Notes: generated from the sequence alone by a model not told the origin. A DNA stretch of 64,000 bases from CAVSWT01 sp963777515 (GCA_963777515.1 CAVZQU010000007.1:496001-560000); one strand, 5' to 3'; positions 47,204-57,618 are shown, numbered from the stretch's first letter. A program made the numbers and translations.

Positions 47204-49150
47204 GTGGAATTTTTAAAGAAATATTTTGCAATAATTATTAGCGTAGTTACTTTTTTAATCTACTTAACTACAATAGCTCCTTCAGTTGTAGAAATCGATT
47301 CCGGTGAATTAGCTGCAGTCCAGGCAACTTTGGGGATTGCCCATCCAACAGGATATCCATTATATACAATTGTAGGATATTTATTTTCTTTAATCCCTCT
47401 ACCATTTACAAAAATATTCCAATTAAATCTGTTGGCAGCAATATATTGCAGTGCCGGTGTTGGGATTTTCTCTGTTACATCTAATTTAGTTTTAAATAAC
47501 CTTGAAATCTTTTCAACAAAAAAAAATGACGTTAAAAAAAGAGTTGCAAAGCAGAACAAAAAAAATATTGCTCAAAAGAAATCAGTCGCGAAGAAAATTG
47601 TTGTTCCTGAATTGACGAAATATATTGCCATTGCTTTTGGTGCTTTTGCATTAGCTTTCAGCAGAACTTTTTGGTTTCAAAGCACCTCGGTTGAAGTATA
47701 TTCACTTCATATATTATTAATTAATCTAATAATATTTTCCCTTGTAAAAGCATTCGTAAATAAATATGATAATCAAAAATCAGAGATTAAATCATGGTTA
47801 TTTTTTGCCGTATTTCTTGCTTTAGGTTTTTCAAACCACATGACAACTCTTTTGATTTTACCGGGTACAGCTTACTTATATTTCAATAAAAATAAATTTA
47901 ATATCGTAAGTTTTAAACGAATTGCTTTTATGTTATTGCTCTTCTTTCCTGTTCTAATTTTAATTTATGCTTATCTCCCTATTCGAGCCAGCCAGCATCC
48001 TTCAATAAACTGGGGAAACCCGATTGACTTGGAAAGAATATTAAGGCATATATCGGGAAAGCAGTACCAGGTTTGGCTTTTTTCATCCACAGAAGCAGCG
48101 AAAAAGCAATTATTATATTTTATAAATAATCTCCCGACAGAATTTTTTCTTACTTTAATAATAGCTTTCATTGGGTTATTTGTTTCTTATAAAATGTCGA
48201 AAAAGTTTTTCATTTTTATTTTAATTACTTTTTTCTCAACAGTGCTTTACTCTATCAACTATGATATAAATGACATTGATTCATATTTTCTTTTAGCTTA
48301 TATCTCGCTTGCATTCTTTGTTGTGTTTGGTGCTGTAAAAATTATTGAGATGCTTTCAGAAATGAAAATAAATTATAAATTTATAACAACATTTTTGGTT
48401 ATAATTCTTTCAATACAAATTTATAGTAATTATTCTGAAGTTAATCAAAGCAACTGTTATACCTTTGAAGATTACACAAAAGCTTTAATTAACAGCACAT
48501 CTAAAAACTCAATCGTCTTCAGCTATGAATGGGATTACTTTATTTCAGAATCCTATTACTTTCAATACGTTGAAAATTTCAGAAGTGATGTTACAGTAAT
48601 CGACAAAGAATTAATGCGCCGATCTTGGTACTATAATCAAATCAAAACAGACCACCCGGATGTTTTAAACGGTGTTCAAGACATCGAAAAATCTTTCTTA
48701 AAATCTTTAGTGCCATTTGAACGGGATGAAGATTACAATGCAAATGTTATTGAGAATTATTATCGTCAATTAATGACCGGTCTAGTTGGAGCTAATTTTC
48801 CTAAAAAAGAATTTTATATAGCCTCTGAACTTTATGAAAATGAAATGCAGCAAGGACAATTTAAGCTTCCACCTGGCCTATCATTAGTCCCTGATCTTTT
48901 TTTGTTCAAAGTTGTTAAAGGGAATCAATATGTTCCGGCAAAAGATCCGGACTTTAAAATCAGATTTCCCAAGCATCGTAATAGGTATATTGATTTGATT
49001 GAAAGAATGGTTGCTACTATGTTAGCACGACGAGCAATGTATGAATTGCAGTTTAATAAAGCTGATAGAGCAAAAGTTTATGTGAACAAGATAAAAAGTG
49101 ACTTCCCAAACTATTCACTTCCTCCACAACTAGGCGGTATATTAAATTAA
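47204..49150 (+). CDS. DUF2723 membrane glycosyltransferase-like protein (GT117 type)
   Basis: The 648-residue protein has the DUF2723 N terminus PSVVEIDSGELAAVQATLGI and HPTGYPLY, then about ten membrane segments. The PTR of the loop is interrupted by a Lys-rich stretch of about 35 residues (VKKRVAKQNKKN...). The family is placed with GT117 and is suggested to glycosylate secreted proteins from lipid-linked sugars. Start is GTG, 3 bases after glnE. The long C-terminal soluble part (about 420-648) has no recognised domain. Confidence 0.85.
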   Translation: MEFLKKYFAIIISVVTFLIYLTTIAPSVVEIDSGELAAVQATLGIAHPTGYPLYTIVGYLFSLIPLPFTKIFQLNLLAAIYCSAGVGIFSVTSNLVLNNLEIFSTKKNDVKKRVAKQNKKNIAQKKSVAKKIVVPELTKYIAIAFGAFALAFSRTFWFQSTSVEVYSLHILLINLIIFSLVKAFVNKYDNQKSEIKSWLFFAVFLALGFSNHMTTLLILPGTAYLYFNKNKFNIVSFKRIAFMLLLFFPVLILIYAYLPIRASQHPSINWGNPIDLERILRHISGKQYQVWLFSSTEAAKKQLLYFINNLPTEFFLTLIIAFIGLFVSYKMSKKFFIFILITFFSTVLYSINYDINDIDSYFLLAYISLAFFVVFGAVKIIEMLSEMKINYKFITTFLVIILSIQIYSNYSEVNQSNCYTFEDYTKALINSTSKNSIVFSYEWDYFISESYYFQYVENFRSDVTVIDKELMRRSWYYNQIKTDHPDVLNGVQDIEKSFLKSLVPFERDEDYNANVIENYYRQLMTGLVGANFPKKEFYIASELYENEMQQGQFKLPPGLSLVPDLFLFKVVKGNQYVPAKDPDFKIRFPKHRNRYIDLIERMVATMLARRAMYELQFNKADRAKVYVNKIKSDFPNYSLPPQLGGILN

Positions 49151-49225
49151 CGATAGAAACCGGCATATAGGTTAGCTTAAACTTAGCTCGCTTTGTAAGT
49201 AACACCATTAGTTGTTTCACAAGAA

Positions 49226-50333
49226 TTATTTCATCGGTTTAAAATCTTCTGCAGCATCAAGCAAATCTTCACTCTTATCTTTACTTAACTCAGCTTTAGT
49301 CATAAATGATTGTAGCGTAACATCCATTTGCTGGATCAAATTTCTTTTATAATATTTTGGAGCGTAAGACAGAACCATCAAGCATATAAAGACGTCTTGT
49401 TTTTTCATCATAGAAAGTATAGTTGATAAAAGGGCCACCCATTCCCTTGATATTTAAATCCCATAAACCTTGAGTAAACAAAGCGTATCTGCCGTTAAAA
49501 TTAACTTCTGTTGTAGTTAAATAGTCTTGAGCAATTACTACATAAGATGAATCATCTGTGGTAACGTAATATTTTTTCGTCATTCTATTTCTAATTGCAC
49601 GAATAGAATCTTGATTTAAATATGCAGGAGATGCATTATCAATCCAATGAACAAATATCCATCTTTCCATACTGCTACCCGGAGATCTTCTTATCCAAAC
49701 AAAATGATCTTTAGGTTGATTTTGGGCAAGCTGAAAATCAGCCTGAACATATATTACCCAACCGTATCTTTTTAAAAACATTCCTTCAATACTTTTTTGT
49801 TCAAAATGAGAATTATAAAGACTTGCATATAATCTTTTATCCGAAATTTTTTGATAAGCATAGAGAAGATTGTCTTTGTTTTTTGATATCCTTGATTTCA
49901 GTTCAGCCATAGTGGGTGCTGAAAGGATTGTAACAAGTTGATTTTTTGCCCAGATGCTGTATTTTTCCGGGAAGAAATTTTTGTCTGTTTCAATTTTATT
50001 CCTAACAGCAGTATCAATAATAGCTTTGAGAAATTTAGCGGCATCAGTATTTGAATTTAATGGGGCTGCAATAATTATATTTTTTCTATTTTTATAATAG
50101 TCCAGTTTTTTGGGTGATATTCTAATCAAAGTAAATAGATTTTCAGGCTGAGGCGTATAAATTACCTTCTCGAATGTAGAATCCAAAATGGATTTCATTT
50201 GAGAAAATTCTGTAGAATCGGCAACCACATAAATTTCATCTTCAAGCCCTACTGCGGGTTTATCTGCTTCACTACACGAAGAAATTATTATGGGTAAAAT
50301 TAATAAACTAAGAAAAGCTAAAAGATTTTTCAT
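49226..50333 (-). CDS. DUF4837 lipoprotein (frameshifted near 49366)
   Basis: The start is set at the Met opening the lipoprotein signal LLILPIIISSCSE, because an upstream Met would overlap the preceding lipid-kinase gene and GAGG lies 8 bases before this one. The body matches DUF4837 (EIYVVADSTEF, RYGWVIYVQADFQL, VWIRRSPGSSMERWIFVHW, GRYALFTQGLWDL). The main frame ends SVLRSKIL. Dropping one T at 49366-49367 reads on as SVYAPKYYKRNLIQQMD to the stop at 49226. Envelope lipoprotein of unknown role. Confidence 0.8.
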
Positions 50334-50338
50334 AATTA

Positions 50339-51007
50339 TTACCTCGGAACATTCGGTAGAATTAATTGCAAACCAGGCAAGAAAATTAAATATAATGCCC
50401 ACATTGTCAACCCAACTGAAAGAGGAATGGATAAGTTATCATCCGCAAATCCGAAAGAAATATTTTCAATTATAGCCCCAACAAATGCAGCGGCAAATCC
50501 TATTAAATATTCGGTCATAATTCCTTCAATTTTGGGAGTAAATAGAACAACAATACTTGCACTTATAAAAAACGATAAAGTTCCCTCAAAACTCTTTGCA
50601 AGGAACTTATGTTTTCCAAATTTTCTTCCGATTAATGCAGCCACAGTATCACTGATAATTAAAATACTAAAAGCAGTAATAAAAAATACCTTCGGGAAAA
50701 TAATTACACAAATTAATGCAGAAATAAAAACATAAGTGGCACCATTTAAATTTCTCTTTTTATGATCAACCTCATGTTCTCTTAACAAAAATCCGAATAT
50801 ATCATAAAAAACTTTAGCAAGTGATTTAAAGAAATACCTGCTTAAATCTATAATTAATGCAAAAGCAGCCACAGAACCCAAAATAATAGTAGCATCTTTT
50901 TTAGAAATGAAGTAGTAAATAATTGGGATAGATAAAGAACAGAGATGAATTAGTTTTCTAACTACTTCATCTCTGTAATGAATTGTTCCATTGTCAGTTT
51001 GATTCAT
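50339..51007 (-). CDS. SEC59/VTE5-type CTP-dependent lipid kinase
   Basis: The 222-residue protein has about six membrane segments and the motifs EVVRKLIHLCSL, ISDTVAALIGRKFGKHK and SFEGTLSFFISA. These match the dolichol/phytol/diacylglycerol kinase family (SEC59/DGK1/VTE5), which uses CTP. It overlaps ftsH by 14 bases. The lipid substrate is unknown. Confidence 0.8.
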   Translation of the reverse strand: MNQTDNGTIHYRDEVVRKLIHLCSLSIPIIYYFISKKDATIILGSVAAFALIIDLSRYFFKSLAKVFYDIFGFLLREHEVDHKKRNLNGATYVFISALICVIIFPKVFFITAFSILIISDTVAALIGRKFGKHKFLAKSFEGTLSFFISASIVVLFTPKIEGIMTEYLIGFAAAFVGAIIENISFGFADDNLSIPLSVGLTMWALYLIFLPGLQLILPNVPR

Positions 51008-53048
51008 CTTTAGGAGAAGACTCTTTCGGCTTTCGTTGATCCATTAATTTTTTCACATGCTCAGGCATTTCACTTGTAGATTCTAAACCGCCGTTCTTTT
51101 TTACAGGAGGAAGTTCTTCTCCTCGAACCAAAGTATCAATTTCTTCTGCATCTAGAATTTCTCTTTCAAGAAGCTGAAGAGAAAGTTTATGAAGCAAATC
51201 AATATTATCAGATAAGATTTTTTCTGCTCTATCCATAGATTCATTAACTATTCTTCTAATTTCATCATCTATTTCTATTGCAGTCCGTTCACTATAATCG
51301 CGGTGTTTCTGGATTTCTCTTCCTAAAAATATCTCTTCTTCTTTAGCTCCGTAACTTAATGGGCCTAATTTTTCACTCATTCCCCATTCACATACCATTT
51401 TACGAGCAATACTGGAGGCCTTTTCAATATCATTGCCTGCACCGGTTGTGTAATGATTAAAAATCAATTTTTCAGCAGCTCTTCCTCCTAAAGCATAAGT
51501 TATGACTGCTTCCAAGTATTCTTTTGAATAAGTATGCTTTTCATCCATTGGAAGATAACTAGTTACACCTAATGCTCTTCCGCGCGGAATAATGGTTACT
51601 TTGTGAACCGGATCAGCCTCAGGAATCATTCTAGCAACAAGAACATGACCAATTTCATGATAGGCTGTGGTCTTTTTTTCTTCTTCAGAAATAATCATGC
51701 TCTTTCGTTCCATTCCCATCATTACTTTATCTTTGGCATCTTCAAAATCTATCATTTCAACTTTTTTCTTATTTTTTCTTGCCGCAAGCAGCGCAGCTTC
51801 ATTTACAAGATTTGCTATTTCAGCGCCGGCTAATCCTGGCGTCCCTTTGGCAAGTACTTCTAAATCAACAGCAGGGTCTAATGGAATTTTTCTGGTATGA
51901 ACTTTAAGAATTCCTTCTCGACCTTTAACATCGGGCCTATCGACAACAACTTGCCTGTCAAATCTTCCGGGCCTTAATAAAGCAGGGTCAAGAACATCAG
52001 GACGGTTTGTTGCTGCAATAATAATTACGCCGCTGTTTTGTTCAAATCCATCCATCTCAACAAGCAATTGATTTAAAGTTTGTTCTCTTTCATCATGACC
52101 GCCGCCTAATCCGGCTCCACGATGCCTTCCAACTGCATCAATTTCATCTATAAAAATAATACAAGGGGCATTCTTCTTTCCTTGCTCAAATAAATCGCGA
52201 ACACGGCTTGCGCCAACACCAACAAACATTTCAACAAAGTCCGCACCGCTTATTGAGAAGAAAGGTACACCAGCTTCACCAGCGACTGCTCTTGCTAAAA
52301 GTGTTTTACCGGTTCCTGGAGGGCCCAATAACAAAACTCCTCTTGGTATTTTACCACCGAGCTTTTGAAATTTAGAGGGCTCTTTCAAGAATTCAATAAT
52401 TTCCTGTAATTCTAATTTTGCTTCATCAGCACCTGCAACATCTCTAAATGTAATTCTAGTACCAGACTGTGTAATTAATTTTGCTTTGCTTTTACCAAAA
52501 GAAAAAATGCCTCTGGTTCCTCCAGAACCGCCTTGCATCCTTCTCATAATAAAAATCCAGAAACCAATTATCAGGACCCAGGGAATAACCGTAATAAAGA
52601 TATTCATCCACTCACTTGACTCTTTATCAAAAGAAAAATCGATTCCCTTTTCCTTCCAAACTGCTTCCTGGTCTTTAATTATAGGTTCGGGTAAATAGAC
52701 AGAAAAGTCTTTAACATCTTGAGATTTATTATTTATGGTAAGCGATTCTTTTTCTTTTAAAGTTCCTTTAAAAGTATAATCGTTAATATCTGATTTGACA
52801 ATACTTGCTTTTTCAATTTTACCTTCATTCAATAATTTTTCATATTGATGATAGCTAATCTCTGTATAGTTAGTTGTATTTGTTTTAAAGAGCTGCATTA
52901 CTATCACAGCAGCAACAACTACTGCGCCCCATCCAAATACTAATCTTATTATTTTAGACCAGTCAAAATTATCATCAGGCTTGTTTGGCCCGTTTCCTTT
53001 TGGTTGTTTTTGGCTTGGTTTATTTCCATTATTATTATTATCCGGCAT
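50994..53048 (-). CDS. ftsH: Membrane AAA+ zinc protease FtsH
   Basis: The 684-residue protein has a Lys/Asn/Pro-rich start, two membrane segments (near 33-50 and 155-170), Walker A GPPGTGKT, IDEIDAVGRHRG (Walker B), the SRH region NRPDVLDPALLRPGRFD, and the zinc motif HEIGH. It degrades membrane and short-lived cytoplasmic proteins. It lies 41 bases after hpt and overlaps the lipid-kinase gene. Confidence 0.98.
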   Translation of the reverse strand: MPDNNNNGNKPSQKQPKGNGPNKPDDNFDWSKIIRLVFGWGAVVVAAVIVMQLFKTNTTNYTEISYHQYEKLLNEGKIEKASIVKSDINDYTFKGTLKEKESLTINNKSQDVKDFSVYLPEPIIKDQEAVWKEKGIDFSFDKESSEWMNIFITVIPWVLIIGFWIFIMRRMQGGSGGTRGIFSFGKSKAKLITQSGTRITFRDVAGADEAKLELQEIIEFLKEPSKFQKLGGKIPRGVLLLGPPGTGKTLLARAVAGEAGVPFFSISGADFVEMFVGVGASRVRDLFEQGKKNAPCIIFIDEIDAVGRHRGAGLGGGHDEREQTLNQLLVEMDGFEQNSGVIIIAATNRPDVLDPALLRPGRFDRQVVVDRPDVKGREGILKVHTRKIPLDPAVDLEVLAKGTPGLAGAEIANLVNEAALLAARKNKKKVEMIDFEDAKDKVMMGMERKSMIISEEEKKTTAYHEIGHVLVARMIPEADPVHKVTIIPRGRALGVTSYLPMDEKHTYSKEYLEAVITYALGGRAAEKLIFNHYTTGAGNDIEKASSIARKMVCEWGMSEKLGPLSYGAKEEEIFLGREIQKHRDYSERTAIEIDDEIRRIVNESMDRAEKILSDNIDLLHKLSLQLLEREILDAEEIDTLVRGEELPPVKKNGGLESTSEMPEHVKKLMDQRKPKESSPKDESN

Positions 53049-53088
53049 AACTCAATTTTTTCTTGTTAATAAATTCTTTTTTTAATTT

Positions 53089-53661
53089 TCATTTCACATT
53101 GTGATCGCTTTGCGATAAAATATATATAGATTTTAAATTTCTATATTTCTGGGCATAATCTAACCCATATCCAATCACAAACTTACTTGGAATATTGAAG
53201 CCAATATAATCAATTTTTACATTATATCTAAGGCTATTTGGCTTTACAAGCAGCGAAACAACCTTCACACTTGATGGTTTATGCTGGCTCATAAGCTCTT
53301 CGATAAATTTAATTGAAAGTCCGGTGTCAACTATATCTTCAACTATAATTATATCCCTTCCATTTACATCACAATTTAATTCTTTAATCAGTTTCACCTT
53401 ACCCGAAGAGATTTTTTCATCACCATAACTCGATAATTTAAAAAAATCTATTTCGCAGTCAACATTTACATTTTTGATTAAATCCGACATAAATAAAAAA
53501 GAACCATTTAGGACTCCAATAAATACAGGCACTTTTCCTTCATATTCCTTCGTTATTTGCTTTCCAAGTTCTTTGACTCTTTGTAAAATCTTTTCTTCAC
53601 TTAAATAAACAACAAACTCATCATCCCCGATTTTTAATTTTTCATTGTTTAAGTCAGGCAT
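53089..53661 (-). CDS. hpt: Hypoxanthine phosphoribosyltransferase
   Basis: The 190-residue protein has VFIGVLNGSFLFMSDLI and the PRPP-binding motif IIIVEDIVDTGLS, and ends with FVIGYGLDYAQKYRNL, as in bacterial Hpt. It salvages hypoxanthine and guanine. It overlaps tilS by 13 bases; tilS-hpt-ftsH is a widely conserved gene order. Confidence 0.95.
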   Translation of the reverse strand: MPDLNNEKLKIGDDEFVVYLSEEKILQRVKELGKQITKEYEGKVPVFIGVLNGSFLFMSDLIKNVNVDCEIDFFKLSSYGDEKISSGKVKLIKELNCDVNGRDIIIVEDIVDTGLSIKFIEELMSQHKPSSVKVVSLLVKPNSLRYNVKIDYIGFNIPSKFVIGYGLDYAQKYRNLKSIYILSQSDHNVK

Positions 53662-55040
53662 AATTTTAAGACCTTTTTTGAATTTTCTTTTATTTTGAAG
53701 TTATTGTCAATTCTTAAGCCTATAACCCAAACAATTTTGCCATTATTTGTTAAGACGAATTGACCTGCTTTTTTATTGTATTCTATTCTTTTTTCATTTA
53801 AAAAATCAGAGATATTTTTTGAACCTTTCATTCCCAGCGGGAAAAATTTATCACCATGTTTCCATTTTCTAATTATAAATTCTTCCCCAATATTATCCGC
53901 AGAAATATATTCAACATTTCTATTGTTGTTTATTTCAACTTCTTCTTTTTTGACCCATGAAATCCGTAGTTTATTTTTGCCAAAGTTTACTTTTTCACCA
54001 GGATGAATTATAAATTCATGAAAATCTTCTTTTTTATTTTTCTTGATAACTAATTTTTCACGTTCCCGGTAAATAATTAAATCATTTGAAAGATTTTGTT
54101 TTTTCCCGGTTTCATTAAAAACTAAAGAATAAATTTTATTGAAGTCATTAGACTTAAATTCTACAGCAAAGTTTCCTTCAATTGCATGCTTGAATAAATC
54201 ACCCCAAAATTCTTCATCAATTTTTTTTAGCTCAGATAATAGTACATTTAATTCATTTTTCTTTTGGGAAAAAATATCTTGCGAATTTTGAACAATTAAT
54301 TTTTGAATCGCACTATATTGATTCCTAATTATTTGAGAAGAACTAAATAGAGTTTTATCAAGAGAAGGATTTAGTCTTTTCTTAATTAACGGAATAATTT
54401 CGTGACGTAAAAAATTTCTTTCGTAAACTTTGGATTCATTAGATGCATCAATTCTGTAATTGATTTTCTTTTCGGTTAAATATTTTAAAATCTCATCTTT
54501 TGTTAAAATAAGAACCGGCCGAATTATATTTTCTCTCTTAACCGGGATGCCTGAAATACCTTTTAACCCGGTTCCTTTGATTAAATTTAAAAGCACTGTT
54601 TCGGAATTATCATCTGCTATATGAGCAGTAGCAATTTTATCATATTTATATTGCTTTGCAGTTTTTTGCAGCTGCTCATATCGAATTTTTCTTCCGGCTT
54701 CTTCGATAGAAATTTTATTTTTATCCGCATAAAGCTTTACATTTTTGTTTGCCGAATAAAAATTAATTCCGATTGAAGAACAAAAGTCGCGGCAAAAATT
54801 TAAATCGCCTTCAGCATCCTTCCCTCTTAATTTATGATTAAGATGAAAAGCGCCGAGAGATATTTTGGCATAGCCATTACTATGTAAGAAATTTTTTTTG
54901 AATTTATTCAGAAAATAAAGAAGAAAAACCGAATCAGGACCGCCGCTTAAAGCAACAAGTATTTTATCATTTTTATTGACCAGCCTTTGTTCGGAAATAA
55001 ATTTAATTACTTTCTGATCAATTTTTTTTTCAATGTTCAT
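53649..55040 (-). CDS. tilS: tRNA(Ile)-lysidine synthase
   Basis: The 463-residue protein has the PP-loop SGGPDS (residues 32-37), GAFHLNHKLRG, ATAHIADDNSETVLLNLIKGTGLKG, RNFLRHEIIP and the C-terminal TilS domain (IRKWKHGDKFFPLGMKGSKNI). It converts C34 of tRNA-Ile(CAU) to lysidine. It lies in tilS-hpt-ftsH order. Confidence 0.96.
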   Translation of the reverse strand: MNIEKKIDQKVIKFISEQRLVNKNDKILVALSGGPDSVFLLYFLNKFKKNFLHSNGYAKISLGAFHLNHKLRGKDAEGDLNFCRDFCSSIGINFYSANKNVKLYADKNKISIEEAGRKIRYEQLQKTAKQYKYDKIATAHIADDNSETVLLNLIKGTGLKGISGIPVKRENIIRPVLILTKDEILKYLTEKKINYRIDASNESKVYERNFLRHEIIPLIKKRLNPSLDKTLFSSSQIIRNQYSAIQKLIVQNSQDIFSQKKNELNVLLSELKKIDEEFWGDLFKHAIEGNFAVEFKSNDFNKIYSLVFNETGKKQNLSNDLIIYREREKLVIKKNKKEDFHEFIIHPGEKVNFGKNKLRISWVKKEEVEINNNRNVEYISADNIGEEFIIRKWKHGDKFFPLGMKGSKNISDFLNEKRIEYNKKAGQFVLTNNGKIVWVIGLRIDNNFKIKENSKKVLKLCLT

Positions 55041-55062
55041 TTAACTGTAAGATAGTCTTATC

Positions 55063-55680
55063 TTATTTTTGCAACAAAGAGCCAGCATCTTCCTTGGCTT
55101 CCATGATTCTTTCAACATATTTGCCAAGCACATCAAATTCAAGATTAACGGTATCGCCAATTTTCTTATCTGAAAAAACTGTCATTTCCCAGGTATGAGG
55201 AATTATCCCAACCGAAAAAGAATTCCCTTCAAGCTGGGCAACTGTCATGCTTACACCGTCAATTGAAATTGAGCCTACAAAAATTAAATACTTTTTAAAA
55301 TTCTCCGGGAAAGTAATTGTCATCCAATGACTATTTGAAAGCTCTTTAATTTCAGTAACTTTTCCGGTAGTATCAATATGTCCAAGCACAAAATGGCCGC
55401 CTAATCTTTCTTCAGCTTTAAGCGGGCGTTCTAAATTTATCTTATCATTATTTTTCAATGAACCAAGATTTGTTTTTTTAAGTGTTTCTTCAATAGTATC
55501 TACGCTAAAATTGTTTCCTTCTCTTTTTACAACCGTTAAACAAACACCATTACAGGCGACGCTATCACCAATGTTTAAATCATCCATTACTTTATTGGCA
55601 GAAATCGTAAGTTGAAACCCATCTCCTGCTGCAACTTTGCTTACCAGTCTACCAGTCTCCTCAACTAATCCAGTGAACAT
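55063..55680 (-). CDS. ribE: Riboflavin synthase, alpha subunit
   Basis: The 205-residue protein starts MFTGLVEETG and has two lumazine-binding repeats (ACNGVCLTVV in the first, SISIDGVSMTVAQLEG in the second) with GGHFVLGHIDTTGKV between. It dismutates two lumazines to riboflavin. It is 102 bases downstream of ribD; no FMN riboswitch structure is visible before either gene. Confidence 0.97.
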   Translation of the reverse strand: MFTGLVEETGRLVSKVAAGDGFQLTISANKVMDDLNIGDSVACNGVCLTVVKREGNNFSVDTIEETLKKTNLGSLKNNDKINLERPLKAEERLGGHFVLGHIDTTGKVTEIKELSNSHWMTITFPENFKKYLIFVGSISIDGVSMTVAQLEGNSFSVGIIPHTWEMTVFSDKKIGDTVNLEFDVLGKYVERIMEAKEDAGSLLQK

Positions 55681-55782
55681 TTTAAGCTCCTTAATTTTTA
55701 AAAATTAGTTATTAAACTTATAAAAAATATAGTTTAATAGGGTAATTTTTAAGACAGAAATGATAGTTGATTTTATAAGAGA

Positions 55783-56871
55783 CTATTTTTTTAACTCCAC
55801 AAATATATCATCACCAAAGGATTCTACTCTTTCCACTTTAACTTTTACAGATTTACCAATACTTTTGATTTTCATATCTCCGACTACAGGAAGTCCGGCT
55901 CCTAAAATTTTGGGACTAATAAAAAGGAGAATGTCATCAAATAACTTTTTCTTTATAAGTGAAGTAAATATTGTACTGCCGCCTTCTACCAAAACTGAAT
56001 TTATTCCTCTTTTTCCTAATTCCTTAAATACATTTAATAAATCAATTGAACCTTCCTGCTCTTGTTTTGCAAAAATTATATCCACATCAAGCGCATATAA
56101 TTTTTTCAATTTTCTTCTTCTGTCTACATTATTTTTTGATGTAACCAGGATTAAATTTTTATCTTTATTGTTGGCAAAAATTTTTCTGTCAGCTTTTAAT
56201 TTTAATTCAGAATCAATAATTACTCTTTTAGGATTCCTACCCTCCGATAATCGAACTGTTAATGAAGGATTATCACGAATTACAGTATTGGTTCCGACTA
56301 ATACTGCATCATATTTCGAACGAAGTTCGTGAACATATTTTCTTGATGATAAAGAAGATATCCATTTTGAATCACCGGTAACATCAGCAATTTTGCCATC
56401 TAAAGTTTGAGCTGCTTTTAAAGAAATATACGGCAGTTTTTTTGTAATATGCTTAAAGAAAAATTTATTTAACTCGACACAGTCTTTCTCAAGCACCCCA
56501 ACTTTTACATCAATACCTGCAGACTTTAATTTTTTTACTCCCTCACCACTGACTAAAGGATTCATATCCAGCGTGCCGATAACTACCTTCTTAATTTTAC
56601 TTTCAATTATTTTGTCAACGCAAGGTGGGGTTTTGCCAGTATGGCTGCACGGTTCAAGATTTACATAAAGAGTAGAACCCTCAACTTTTTCTTTTGCATT
56701 TGCTATTGCATTTATTTCAGCATGGTTCTTACCAAATTTTTCATGATATCCGGCACCAATGATTCTATCATTTTTTATGATTACACAGCCAACTAATGGA
56801 TTTGGACTGACATTTCCGCCGCCCTTTTTTGCAATTTCAATTGCTAATTTTATGTAAGATTCGTCAGTCAA
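55783..56871 (-). CDS. ribD: Bifunctional riboflavin deaminase/reductase RibD
   Basis: The 362-residue protein has the deaminase zinc site (HAEINAI; EPCSHTGKTPPC) at about 45-85, and the reductase domain from 147 (SLKAAQTLDGKIAD, GTNTVIRDNPSLTVR, VEGGSTI). It catalyses steps 2 and 3 of riboflavin synthesis. It lies 20 bases after greA. Confidence 0.96.
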   Translation of the reverse strand: MTDESYIKLAIEIAKKGGGNVSPNPLVGCVIIKNDRIIGAGYHEKFGKNHAEINAIANAKEKVEGSTLYVNLEPCSHTGKTPPCVDKIIESKIKKVVIGTLDMNPLVSGEGVKKLKSAGIDVKVGVLEKDCVELNKFFFKHITKKLPYISLKAAQTLDGKIADVTGDSKWISSLSSRKYVHELRSKYDAVLVGTNTVIRDNPSLTVRLSEGRNPKRVIIDSELKLKADRKIFANNKDKNLILVTSKNNVDRRRKLKKLYALDVDIIFAKQEQEGSIDLLNVFKELGKRGINSVLVEGGSTIFTSLIKKKLFDDILLFISPKILGAGLPVVGDMKIKSIGKSVKVKVERVESFGDDIFVELKK

Positions 56872-56891
56872 TTATTTATTACTATATAAAT

Positions 56892-57368
56892 TTAATCTAC
56901 AGATAAGATTTCAAATTCAAGCAATCCCGCAGGAGCCTTTACATCCACTTTTTGACCGGTTTTGCTTCCCATTAAACCTTGTCCAACTGGTGAAGTTACG
57001 GAAATTTTTCCAGCTTGAAAATCTGCTTCTTCAGGGGAAACCAAGATATACTCAAATACTTTTTGATTTTTTAAGTTTTTAATTTTTACTTTTGAAAGAA
57101 TATGTGCCTCGCCATCGGGAAACTGCGATGGGTCAATTACTCTTGCACGAGCCAAAGTTGCTTCAAGTTTGCTGATTCGTAATTCAAAAAGGCCTTGTTC
57201 TTCTTTTGCAGCATCATATTCTGCATTTTCTGAAAGATCACCGTGAGCTCTTGCTTCGGCAATTCTTGCGGCCATATCTTTTCTACCATTTGTTTTCATT
57301 TCCTGCAATTCTTTTTCTAGCTCGACGAGCCTTTCTTTTGTTAAATAAACAAAATTAGCATCTGTCAT
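56892..57368 (-). CDS. greA: Transcription elongation factor GreA
   Basis: The 158-residue protein has the coiled coil (LTKERLVELEKELQEMK ... GDLSENAEYDAAKEEQ, about 9-75), with acidic tip residues, and the C-terminal domain with TSPVGQGLMGSKTGQKVDV. It reactivates backtracked RNA polymerase. It is the first gene of the greA-to-DUF4837 run. Confidence 0.97.
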   Translation of the reverse strand: MTDANFVYLTKERLVELEKELQEMKTNGRKDMAARIAEARAHGDLSENAEYDAAKEEQGLFELRISKLEATLARARVIDPSQFPDGEAHILSKVKIKNLKNQKVFEYILVSPEEADFQAGKISVTSPVGQGLMGSKTGQKVDVKAPAGLLEFEILSVD

Positions 57369-57410
57369 TTTAACATCTCATCTTTGTTATTGAATGGTTT
57401 AAAAAAAATA

Positions 57411-57433
57411 GCCACCGCTTTTTTAGCAGTGGC
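57411..57433 (-). terminator. Rho-independent terminator before greA
   Basis: GCCACTGC/GCGGTGGC (one G-U-type mismatch) form an 8-bp stem with a loop of TAAAAAA, followed on the minus strand by TATTTTTTTT (57401-57410). It should end the transcript of the histidine-kinase/fused-regulator operon just ahead of greA. Confidence 0.85.
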
Positions 57434-57537
57434 AGAGGGCAACTTAAAAAATTTTGTTTTACTTGTCAAGATGTAATTGTACTTTGGATAATTGAATTTT
57501 ACAATTATTTCGAAAACAGGTTTTTATTGGTTAGTCA

Positions 57538-57568
57538 CAAACCCAATTCTTCAAAGGAATTGGGTTTG
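57538..57568. terminator. Palindromic terminator, AAACCCAATT family
   Basis: CAAACCCAATTC (57538-57549) pairs perfectly with GAATTGGGTTTG (57557-57568) around a 7-base loop. It lies 50 bases after the fused-regulator stop. The same sequence family occurs at 22760-22788. Confidence 0.7.
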
Positions 57569-57618
57569 TTTATTTTTATTCATATAAGATGATTATTATG
57601 AATGTATATTTCTTAAAA

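Noticed and set aside
55760..56332. 190-residue plus-strand frame antisense to ribD
   Set aside because: It is a shadow of the ribD coding sequence, with no protein-like features.
55680..57400. FMN riboswitch before the riboflavin genes
   Set aside because: The gaps before ribD and ribE are too short (20 and 102 bases) and show no conserved RFN-type sequence.
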